Source: Elysia chlorotica (lineage: Eukaryota > Mollusca > Gastropoda > Plakobranchidae). From it: a DNA stretch of 64,000 nt. Positions 25,248 to 36,249 of this stretch are shown here, piece after piece. Numbering within the stretch: the stretch's first letter is position 1; each line of letters begins with the position of its first letter. A model generated the notes under the pieces. That model saw only the letters and a program-made list of their open reading frames with translations. It was not told where the DNA came from and did not search any database. The stretch spans positions 798,056 through 862,055 of the forward strand of contig RQTK01000057.1 of assembly GCA_003991915.1 (NCBI GenBank), in the 5' to 3' direction. The position numbers and the translations under genes were made by a program.

Positions 25248-26061
25248 AATAATAATTAATATAACAACAATAATAGTAATTATTTAATGTAAATTCTTTA
25301 ATATGCCACCCCTAACAGTTTTAGACTCAGTCAGAGTATATTTGTAAACATTTAAATGCATTTAAGAACAAAGAAAATTATTCTTTCTTTTATTTATACT
25401 TAAAATATTCCACATGTTTGTTAAAGTGTTGTTGTTTTTTTTTTGTACTGATAAAAACGATTAAAACACTGAATGACTTTTAATTACATTTACCTATATC
25501 AAAACTGAAATAGTAATGCTATAGAGGTAACATCCATAAGATCACTTCAGCTCTTTTGGTAAAACATTGATTATAATATTATTATGAAAACAAAAGCCAT
25601 TTTAAGAAACAAGTCATAGATTTTTCAACAATCCAAATTTAGTACGGGCATTTTGTATTTGTTCAAATTTTTAATCTACAGTAGTGTTAAAAAAAATTAA
25701 CAAAAAGTTTTTTCTTTATAGACTATTTGTTTTTGGATACAATATTGATAAAAAAAAACAATGTAACATAATTATTATGACCAAAAAAATTCAAATAATT
25801 GCATACTTTACTAGTTAGGCTCTTTTAAAACTAGATATTCTTCTATATCATCCTGCATTTCATGGAACTAAAGAAAGTATTTAATTTTTTTTTAACATCT
25901 ACATTTATTTGGTAATAAAATCAATATTTCTTTCTTATCCAAGATAAGAGCATTGCTTATAAGCCCAGATATACTCAATAGTGAAAGTCATACAAACCAA
26001 TTTGTTTTCGATATTGTTCCACAGGTTGACTGTTGAATGCAGAGGCATCTTTCCTTCCCAT
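24495..26061 (-). CDS. TRIQK: TRIQK, triple QxxK/R motif-containing membrane protein
   Basis: A small endoplasmic reticulum membrane protein family conserved in animals, with unclear molecular function. Three coding exons on the minus strand: 26061-25998, 24968-24886 and 24617-24495. The phases close and give 89 residues (the vertebrate protein is about 86). The N-terminus MGRKDAS and the block QYRKQIGKQDWKKSK contain the three overlapping QxxK/R motifs that name the family. A single hydrophobic segment (QIVVMIALVVLAMAGLYALI) sits near residues 50-69, followed by a short tail ending VPVT. The start is fixed by the conserved MGRKD. Splice sites are GT-AG (donors GTTTGT and GTAAAT). Confidence 0.93.
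25187..25255 (+). repeat. (ATA)n/(AATA)n microsatellite
   Basis: About 70 bases of trinucleotide repeat in the first coding intron of TRIQK. The apparent poly-isoleucine frame is an artefact. Confidence 0.9.
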
Positions 26062-26175
26062 TCTCAAATTTCGAGTTTACACTGTTGGCCAAATAGTTGA
26101 TTGCATCAATTTTAAATTTTGAATTTTTTTCTGCAGCTACTGCTTTTTAGATGACATCTCATAGATGATATTTTC
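26062..26175 (-). other. Probable 5' UTR part of TRIQK exon
   Basis: Reading in reverse, an acceptor (AATATTTCAG) ends at 26176 and is followed by 114 bases to the MGRKD start codon. The stretch contains upstream ATG triplets, including ATGAG and GATGCAATC. This suggests the start codon lies in an internal exon with an untranslated leader. Confidence 0.45.
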
Positions 26176-26534
26176 CTGAAATATTGACAAAATGATATGT
26201 TCAGATTCACAAAATTTTCACTGAAGAAACTCATTAAATTTGTTTCTGATTGAGCACAAAATACTTCAATATCCTTACATTATTAAATCATACTGTGAGG
26301 AGCAGTCAAGCTGAACAAGTGGATTGGGCTGGCACTGGTGTTTGGTTGTGTCAACATTGCTCACCTGGTTAACAGATTCCCTCTGCATTACACTGACAGC
26401 CCTCTTATCTTTGTTTTTTTTTTAACTTCTTGTTTTAAAAAGGTTCACAGAAGTATTTTTTTTATTGAGCTACAAACTAAGTTGGTTTCACTGTCTTGTT
26501 TTTTGTCTATTTGATAATCTTTTTCTACCTTTGC

Positions 26535-26612
26535 AGACAGTGGCGACACCAAAGATTTGAACCTTGGACCTCCTGCTTGTCAATTCCAAACACTGACGAT
26601 TGATCATTATGA
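26535..26612 (-). repeat. tRNA-like SINE head fragment
   Basis: In reverse it reads GGAGGTCCAAGGTTCAAATC, a B-box-like pattern like that in the family A SINE heads elsewhere in the window. The body is not clear. Confidence 0.45.
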
Positions 26613-26930
26613 ATGATTTTTAAATTAAAAAATCAGTTTTACATCCCAAGGATTTACCAAAAAATCCTGCACCATATGGCTGTGTCCACTGTAAGACAGA
26701 CACAGAGAATCACACTATCTGCTTGAAAACCCAAGTTCCAACAGATGATAATGATCAAACATTACTGTCAGCAAAGCACCAAAGTTATATGTAGGCTTAC
26801 TATTAATATAAACTCAATAAAAAGTAAAAGTGAGCCAATTACAAGCTTTACAATACCCTGTACAGTCACACCGTCAGAACAGAATGAAGTTCAACATGCA
26901 GTGTAGTCAGCATCTGATTCACACCAGTGT

Positions 26931-26949
26931 GTGTGTGTGTGTGTGTGTC
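26931..26949 (+). repeat. (GT)n microsatellite
   Basis: A short GTGTGT run upstream of TRIQK. No other significance is seen. Confidence 0.8.
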
Positions 26950-27580
26950 TTTGTGTCTTGGTGGAAAAGTGTGTGACACTCCTACATGCCATTTAATAAT
27001 ATAAGTCAAAGCATGGCTTTTAACACCATCTTCCCCTACATCTAAATGGATCCATGGACAAACATTGCCTGGTTACCAAGATCTCTACAGGGGATATTTT
27101 TGCTCCTACTTTTGCCCATTCCCTTCTTAGAGATTCAGGCTATCATTTTATTTAATCATAATAACATGAATAGAAGACTGAAACCCGCCAAATTATTCAT
27201 TGATATAAAATTGGTTAATATTTTCAGAGTTTGTACAGGCACTGTACCTCTTAAAGAGGTAGAGAAATTCAGAGGTTCTTCACATATCTTGATCTAGAAA
27301 TATACACATAAATTGCGCCTACATATTCCATGGGACTAGACATCTAAAGGTAGATCATCTAGATCTAGATCTAGAGCTGGTTTTGCCCCAATATCGAAAG
27401 TATGTTTATCTAGAAGAGCCTAGATCTACTTTCTAGTTTGCAATCATCAAGTTGAATGCAAAGATCTATAAGTTGTAATTTTACATTAGGGCCTAACTTG
27501 TCCTCAAGAGAATCAGATAGATATAGATTTAGATATAATTATATATCTAGATCAGTGCTAATCTTTCTCCTGTTACTTAC

Positions 27581-27720
27581 CCGGCGATGCACCAAACTAA
27601 ATCGAAGGTGTGTCGTGTTGTCAAACAAAACAAAATTCAAGTTGAAAGGTTCTGAGAGTTGTCCGCTCCTGTTGAAGACCAACCCGTTTCGCATGAAGAC
27701 AGTAAAGTTGGATTTTTGTT
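27581..27720 (-). other. Candidate non-coding first exon of TRIQK
   Basis: Read in reverse, the sequence ...CATCGCCGG is followed by a perfect donor GTAAGTAAC at 27580-27572. An exon ending at 27581 would splice to the acceptor at 26176 as a leader exon. The 5' limit is a guess, and no promoter motif is clear. Confidence 0.35.
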
Positions 27721-27795
27721 CAATGTACGCCTACAATAAATAATGTACTTCGTATCCTATTAATTTATGCAAAGGGAAGCGAAAATAGCGCAAGA

Positions 27796-28013
27796 AGAAT
27801 AGCGTCAGTCACCCGATCAGGAGGTCCTTGGTTCGAAATCTGCGACCAATCATAGATTTATTTGCCCAAGTTCGTTCCCTAGTGGTTGTATCAGTGTCAG
27901 TAAAATGTAACCGACTGAGACAGGAATATTGGTATCCCTGGCCTGTCCTATGTGGCAGGAAATAAAATTGTCAGACTTCAGCCGAGGGACACATCCATAG
28001 TCTATAGTGTGCA
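27796..28013 (+). repeat. SINE, family A
   Basis: A tRNA-like head with GGTCCTTGGTTCGAAATC (B-box-like), followed by the family A body: a GTTCGTTCCCTAGTGGTTG-type block, GACTGAGACAGGAATATTGG, TATGTGGCAGGAAATAAAATTG and CAGACTTCAGCC. It lies between TRIQK and the oxidoreductase gene, next to a (CT)n tract. Confidence 0.75.
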
Positions 28014-28021
28014 AACGTTGG

Positions 28022-28022
<1 letters not shown>

Positions 28023-28080
<58 letters not shown>
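28023..28080 (+). repeat. (CT)n microsatellite
   Basis: About 58 bases of CT dinucleotide directly after the SINE. The serine/leucine frames across it are artefacts. Confidence 0.9.
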
Positions 28081-28084
<4 letters not shown>

Positions 28085-28942
28085 GCCCTTCTCTATCGCT
28101 AAATCCACAAGTATACAGCGCATGTTGCTTTGTAGGTTTGATGCTCACTTGTGTCCCGTCAGGCTGGATTTTTTATAAATACTTGTGGGAGAAGGATATG
28201 TGATTGGAAAACGTTGCTGTATGCTTGACTGTCGATGTTGATGCCGTGTGGTTTTAATGTCTGTAGAGTATCGACCTTTCCGATTAGCCACGCGTTCAAG
28301 AGCTAAAATTATGAGTATTAAGGTTATTATGATAAACAACAACCTCAGTGCTTGACATGTTTGTCTAAACAGTTCAAGAACACCGTGAAAGAGAAGGAAC
28401 TTTAATTAAACGTAAAGAAAATTTCAAAATAAATTAGAAATTGTGCATGTTATCTTTTTAGAGAAGATTTGTAACTCTAAACAATAGATGATTGAATTAA
28501 ATAGTCCCCCTTTTGTTTACATTATCCAACGTAGTGACAAATCACTCAGGTCAACTCGAATTTTTCTCTGTGAGCTGGGCTGTTTCTCGCCTGGTTTGTC
28601 TCAACAACTAGTCACTGGTAAACCTGAGAGGTATTGCCCTAGGCATTTATTGTTTGAATATATTTTTAAAACTTTAATATTTTGTTTCAATTTTTATACA
28701 AAAGCAACAGTTGTATTTTCGTTAAACAATTCTTTCTATTTTTGTGCAAGATCTGTAACAGATATCGGCGATCATGTCCATCAAATTCTTTCTGTTGGCA
28801 TTTGTCATAATGAAAGCAACGATCGGGATTTCTGCTCTAGTTGTGCAACTATTCAGACAGTTTTTTTTTTTTACTATCTCTAAATATAACCAGTCTCTAT
28901 CTGTTTCCTTTGAGGGATTAATGAAGATTTTGTTTTCAACAC

Positions 28943-29012
<70 letters not shown>

Positions 29013-29707
29013 CTCTCTCTTTCTCTCTCTCAATGTTGGGCAAAGTTGGTCTATAAAAAAACTCCAGAAGTCGACACAATGTTTTCGTGAAATTGTAAAA
29101 GTCAACTGTGACTGTGTTGGGTTTTGAAACTAGGCTTGTGATCAACGATTAGCAAATGAGAGTGACAGAGTCGACCTTTGGTGAAGTCGACTAGTCATTT
29201 TTTTTAATCATTCCTTTGACATTACCTGTTCTTATGGCTCTGTCTAAAGACCCAGGATCAGCGATGCGCCACGTAATTTGGACACTTCTGCGGTATCTTT
29301 TTTTTTTTTCTAACAAAAAAAAAACACACTTACCGTGTTAATTATTTGTGTTCAGGGCATACGGCGTTCGACATATGTAACTTTATGCAGTGTAATCGTT
29401 TGAAAATGACTTTAAAGCAAAGTCCTTCGACACACAAATAACACAATTCATTTGGGTGTTTTAGGTCCAATTTTATTGAAGATGGGGATTTCTTTGTAGC
29501 AGCAAGTCTGGAGCTTTATAAGGCATAATTATTTTGGGTGAGATAAAAGTTTGTGAAAAAATTTAGTTTCTTATCCTATCAGGTAAAATTAAGAATGCAA
29601 TCTCAGTAATGATATACATCAAAGAAAATTTTATGTTCCATTACCATAAAAATAGAACATACACACAACATATTAATTGTTATAAATTTCATCACGGAGT
29701 TTTATGA
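28081..29707. other. Intergenic stretch between TRIQK and GMC genes
   Basis: Apart from the (TC)n tract, no gene or recognisable repeat is seen. The 131-residue plus-strand frame at 28488-28883 has no family features that I recognise, and it crosses T-rich non-coding-like sequence. Confidence 0.5.
28947..29037 (+). repeat. (TC)n microsatellite
   Basis: A TC-rich run with TTTCTC interruptions. Overlapping frames on both strands are low complexity. Confidence 0.9.
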
Positions 29708-32700
29708 TCAACTTTTGTTTGGGGGTAGAGGATTTCTTTCTAACAGCAAGTCTGCCGCTTTCTCAGCAATCGCAATCGTCGGAATGTGAGTGTTGCCCGA
29801 GGTGACCCACGGCATGACTGAAGCGTCAGCAACTCTCAAACCAGAAATACCCTGCACTCTGTGGAAGCGCAAACAGTTAGAGACAAAGAGCTAATTAATC
29901 AATGATGTTTAAGGCTTAACTTATTACATACATATACATATTTTATATTAGTACAATGCATCGACTGTTAGTTTTATCTCAACAATGATTGCAATTCTAA
30001 CAATTGCTATGTGCTGCTAAAAACTGCAACTTCTGTTTCATACAAAATTGTTTTCTCCAACAGGACACTCAATACTAATTGTACTATTAATTAATAATTG
30101 TTCTACTTCATGAGCGATGTGGATTTAAGTAAATGTAGTCACTATGTGATTAGATATTACTATATAGATGGAAGATAGTTATTGATTTGTAATTTTTATA
30201 AAATTATTTTTATATACAGATACAAGACAGCGGAAACATATTTTTCTTTTATTATTGGTTGAAATTTAAACAAAGCCGATGTTAGTAATATATGATTTTT
30301 TCCCCAAAATACTATCCGATACCAACAAGCATAAACTATCATCGCTCACCTGAGTTTGGAATCCAACACAGCACTGGGATCGCCCTGTGGTCCCATCTTG
30401 CACGTCCCTACAGGGTGGTAGATTGTTAGAGGAGTTCGCCGAATCACACAGGCCCAGTACTCGCGGGAATCGAACTTGTGGTGCTTGCACGCCTTGATTG
30501 GTACGGCATCCATCAACTTTGAACCGATGGCTTTCATCGGCTGGCTGTTTATTAAACGCTTGCACTCCTCTACCCCTGAGAATGGAGTTGTATACATTAT
30601 TACATTATAGGGTGTTTAAACTAGTTATAAATACATGTAGGGGCCTACATGCTTAATAATTTTTATGTCTTACCCAGTCTATCACGATAGTTAATCTCAG
30701 AACCTCATGATCTCAGAAAACCAGCCAACGCATACTTTGCAAGTGCAGTCAAAATAGTATGGCTAAGAAACTGTCTATGTACATAGCAAAGTCTTTATTA
30801 ATCCCACTTGAGCCACGCCATGGCACACAGCTCAGCAATATAGAGCGAAGAGCTGTCTCAGATCTGTGGACTTTGTGCCAAAATGCTTTTTAAAAAAAGG
30901 AAAAGTGATACTTGCAAGCAGCAATGGGGCAACTCGATAAGTAGCACCCCCACATATAAATAAGTTTTTAAAAATCAGTTTAGATTATACTAACTGGACT
31001 CAACCCCAGATCGGTCCGCCCTGTCGTCACATAAGATCCTCAGTGAGAATCCAAGAGACTCAGAACTGGGAGAGGGCTCCTACGAAACAAACTACCGGTT
31101 GGGTCCGGCGACAGTATAACATGAACGACAGAGACAGAAGTCCAGGTATCCCGGCTCTGTTTCCATGTGGCATGACGTAGGCCTACACTATTCTGAGACA
31201 TAATTCTTAAGCGATATAAGCTGGTTGCTGACTTTAGACGTTAAGAACCCCCCCCCCCCCCCACACCTATTACATCGNNNNNNNNNNNNNNNNNNNNNNN
31301 NNNNNNNNNNNNNNNNNNNNNNNNNNNNNNNNNNNNNNNNNNNNNNNNNNNNNNNNNNNNNNNNNNNNNNNNNNNNNNNNNNNNNNNNNNNNNNNNNNNN
31401 NNNNNNNNNNNNNNNNNNNNNNNNNNNNNNNNNNNNNNNNNNNNNNNNNNNNNNNNNNNNNNNNNNNNNNNNNNNNNNNNNNNNNNNNNNNNNNNNNNNN
31501 NNNNNNNNNNNNNNNNNNNNNNNNNNNNNNNNNNNNNNNNNNNNNNNNNNNNNNNNNNNNNNNNNNNNNNNNNNNNNNNNNNNNNNNNNNNNNNNNNNNN
31601 NNNNNNNNNNNNNNNNNNNNNNNNNNNNNNNNNNNNNNNNNNNNNNNNNNNNNNNNNNNNNNNNNNNNNNNNNNNNNNNNNNNNNNNNNNNNNNNNNNNN
31701 NNNNNNNNNNNNNNNNNNNNNNNNNNNNNNNNNNNNNNNNNNNNNNNNNNNNNNNNNNNNNNNNNNNNNNNNNNNNNNNNNNNNNNNNNNNNNNNNNNNN
31801 NNNNNNNNNNNNNNNNNNNNNNNNNNNNNNNNNNNNNNNNNNNNNNNNNNNNNNNNNNNNNNNNNNNNNNNNNNNNNNNNNNNNNNNNNNNNNNNNNNNN
31901 NNNNNNNNNNNNNNNNNNNNNNNNNNNNNNNNNNNNNNNNNNNNNNNNNNNNNNNNNNNNNNNNNNNNNNNNNNNNNNNNNNNNNNNNNNNNNNNNNNNN
32001 NNNNNNNNNNNNNNNNNNNNNNNNNNNNNNNNNTGGTATCCCCGTACTATCTCTGTGTGGCAAGACAGTAGTCATGGCATCCACGTCTGTGTGGCTTAGA
32101 CAGTAGTCATGGTATCCCATGTGTCGCAAGACATAAATTTGTCAGACGCTAGTCTTGGGATCCGTCCGCACTATAACCTATGTAGTGCTGGCGTTGAACG
32201 TTAAGCAACATAAAAACAAACAAACCATCGATTAACATTTCCACGTCCATTTCACTATCCAGGTAGTTTGCGTGGATGCGAGGGTAGTCAAACGGATCGG
32301 ACGTGACGAGGGAAATGTTGCCCCGACTCTCAGGCCTAAGCAGGGAGGGCAGACAGGTGAACCCGTACCCAGCGGCGTCTCTGTAGCTCAGCTCTGCGTC
32401 TGTCTGTGGCAGAGTTTCAAATAGGACACAGCACACAGCTTACACTTAGATCAATTACGACTCGTACACATATATTTTAAATTCGCCCTGAGGGTTAGAT
32501 AAAATATTAAGGATAATATATAATTATTATATAACCTGATCATAGTGGGCTTTCATTGCACATGGATTGAAAAAAAAAACAACGAACAACACGAAATAAA
32601 ACACGTGGAAATTACCAAACACTACATAAATGAAAACAAAACCTTTCATTAGGTTCTGAAAGTTTCTTGGAAAAAAAGAGGGGGGTGGTTCTTAACGATG

Positions 32701-33220
32701 CACAAACCCATACAATGTAATTATGAAATACATTATCAGCCTCAAAAAGAGATAAATTTTATGAATGATTGATACGGCCCATTGGAAAGTTTAGATTTTT
32801 TTTTAATTTAATCTTTTTCTTGTCATACCTGCATTTTCTCTGTGCAAGCTAAATGTGCTTTCGATGCAATTAAAAAAAAGACAGCTAAAAAATCACAAAT
32901 AAACAGCAGAAAACAAAACCCACCAGTCTTGCGTTCTCTGATGTTAAATACACCTCTATGATGTATGGGTGCCCAATAGCAACCTGCTTGAAGATTTAAA
33001 GAAAAACCCACAGAGCACAACTTGCAATATTCTCACCTCTGCCTTTCTATTAAAAACGTTTGCTTTTCCGGCTTCGATCACCAAAGAAGCAATATGTAGT
33101 TGCAGATCAGGCCATTCTTGCTCTTTAGCCTCTTTCCTTATACATTTAAATGCCACAGTTTCACAGGCATATGGCAAGGCTAAAATACCTGTTGATGTCA
33201 ATGATAATAATGATAATAAT

Positions 33221-33281
<61 letters not shown>

Positions 33282-34924
33282 GCAATAATAATGGTAACAA
33301 TAAAAATAAAATAATAATAATAAAAATAAAAATAATAATAATAATAATAATAAAACAACAACAACAACAACTACAACTAATATAGCTGATCTTTTCCAGC
33401 ATAACCTCTTAGATCAGTGCACAAAATTAATATGGTGAAGTGTTAATGGTTTTTCAAATCATTTAGAAATGTGAGCTGATAATAATCTTACTAGATGACT
33501 TTGTGCTGATAATAGTCCAGATATTGTATGCACATGTTAAGGTTCCGAACACACGAATTTGATAACCGAAGATCAACTCATTAATTCCGTTTTATAAATA
33601 CCAATATAGGCCGTCCATGAAATAGAAGGCAGTAGTTAATCTTATTATGATCCAATCTCTCCATTACCTGTGCCAAAAAATTGATATTTCAATATTGACC
33701 ACCAGGATGAGATATCTGCTGAAGTCCAGGACAGCGGTTGCTCAATGCTAGCAATCAGATCGATAAAAATATGGTCTTGGAGGTTGTGTCCTACAGGCAG
33801 GTCGGCTTTCACGGGGATCTGAATAGGTGGAACAGTTAATTGATGGGTAGAAGTACACCTGATGATATCCAAATTGCAAAAAATTTGAACATAAATCTGA
33901 TTGATTGGATCATTAACTTTCTAAGATCAAGGCCTCAATATGTAAAGTTAAACGACATTCAAAAAGAGAACTGTTCCTATACTATTAATTCAGATAATAT
34001 TTCCACCAGCACTGGAGCTCCTCAGGGATCTGTTTTATCACCTGTATTATTTATCATATACACTAATAATTGTGCAATTAATAACCAAAATGATACTCAT
34101 TTATTGAAATTTGCTGATGACACATCAATTCTAGGATTGATAACAGAAGAAGAAGCAAACTACAGAGAGATAATCCGTTGGTTTGTCACTTGGTGTGAAG
34201 ATCATTGCCTGCTTTTAAATGTCAATAAAACAAAAGAGATGATTATCGATTTCAGGAAGAATAAATCACCAATGTCCCCCTCTTTATAAAAGCTGAAGAG
34301 GTTAAGCAAGTAGACACATACAAGTATCTTGGTGTCACTTTAGACAGTAAATTAAATTGGAACCCTCATATCGCTCTTTTGAAACGGTTAAATACTCGTT
34401 TGTACCTTTTAAGGAAACTCAACTCATTTCATGTCGATAAGAAATGAATGTGTCTTTTTTATAAATCAGGCATTGATAGTGTGAACTGTTTCGCTCTGGT
34501 CTGTTGGGGTGGAAATGCAAATGCATCAATAACATGTAAAATAGACAAAATCATATCCACATATATTAAAGTTTGTAAACCCATAGAGTATTTCCTCCAT
34601 GTAAATATGCTAATCTTATATAAATATCAAATTAAGATTGTTTCAATTTTAAAAGATAAAAACCATCCTCGTTATAGCCAGTTAAGTTTTTCTGAGCGCT
34701 CAGGGAGGCCAAGAGCCTTACAGTGTAGACTTGAAAGATACAAAAATTCGTTTCTGCCTAGAGCACTTAAACTTTTGTACAAAAAAAATGTAATACAATT
34801 TTCTATTTCAGATCAAGCTGCTATGCAAGCTATCATTATTTCAATAATAATACTGATAATACTGATAATACATCAGCTATTTATTTATATAACCTTCTCA
34901 TCCTTAAAATATCTTATTTAAATG

Positions 34925-35005
<81 letters not shown>

Positions 35006-36180
35006 CAACAACAACTACAACTAATATAGCTGATCTTTTCCAGCATTGCCTCTTAGATCAGTGCACAAAATTAATATGGTGAAGTGTTAATGGTTTTTGC
35101 AATCATTTAGAAATGTGAGCTGATAATAATCTTACTACATGACTTTGTGCTGATAATAGTCCAGATATTTTATGCACATGTTAAGGTTCCGAACACACGA
35201 ATTTGATAACCGAAGATCAACTCATTAATTCCGTTTTATAAATACCAATATAGGCCGTCCATGAAATAGAAGGCAGTAGTTAATCTTATTATGATCCAAT
35301 CTCTCCATTACCTGTGCCAAAAAATTGATATTTCAATATTGACCACCAGGATGAGATATCTGCTGAAGTCCAGGACAGCGGTTGCTCAATGCTAGCAATC
35401 AGATCGATAAAAATATGGTCTTGGAGGTTGTGTCCTACAGGCAGGTCGGCTTTCACGGGGATCTGAATAGGTGGAACAGTTAATGATGGGTAGAAGTACA
35501 CCTGATGATATCCAAATTGCAAAAAATTTGAACATAAATCTGATTGATTGGATCATTAACTTTCTAAGATCAAGGCCTCAATATGTAAAGTTAAACGACA
35601 TTCAAAAAGAGAACTGTTCCTATACTATTAATTCAGATAATATTTCCACCAGCACTGGAGCTCCTCAGGGATCTGTTTTATCACCTGTATATCAAATGTA
35701 ACAAAATACGTGGCATGTAGATTCGCGTGACTGTGTGGATGACCCATAATTATCATTTTCTTCACTGATTGTTTTGTTTCTTGGTTACTTAGTTAATTCT
35801 CAAAAGTGATATCTTTGGTTCCAAATTAGATCATTATTATATACATATACTGTGGAAAAATACTTTATAGGTGTTTACTTCTTTCTCAGAAACGAAAACC
35901 CAAAATGCATAGTTGGGAGATTGCAAGTCGGAATGTTGTGTCGATTGCCTCTGAGGTTGCGGATTGAAAAGCTAGACTAACAAAACGCAGTTGCAGAACT
36001 GGCCATTCTTTTTCTTTAGCCTCTCATTTGGTACATCTAAAGGCCGAGTTTTCAGAGTCGAATGGCAAGGTCCATTTATTCTTGTTGATATTAATGATAA
36101 TAACAGTGCAGGTTATGATGATAGGGCTGATGATGATGATGAGGAGGAGGAGGAGGAGGAGGATGAGGATGATGACGAGA

Positions 36181-36249
<69 letters not shown>

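Noticed and set aside
28488-28883. A 131-codon plus-strand frame
   Set aside because: No recognisable domain. Composition is like the surrounding non-coding A+T-rich DNA, and it partly overlaps antisense frames of equal quality.
31188-32129. Long frames of about 300 codons on both strands
   Set aside because: They are open only because they run across a stretch of N.
33840-34921. Reverse transcriptase frames as a host or telomerase-like gene
   Set aside because: The FADD and LGV-type blocks are those of a non-LTR retrotransposon, and the frame is broken by a shift and stops.
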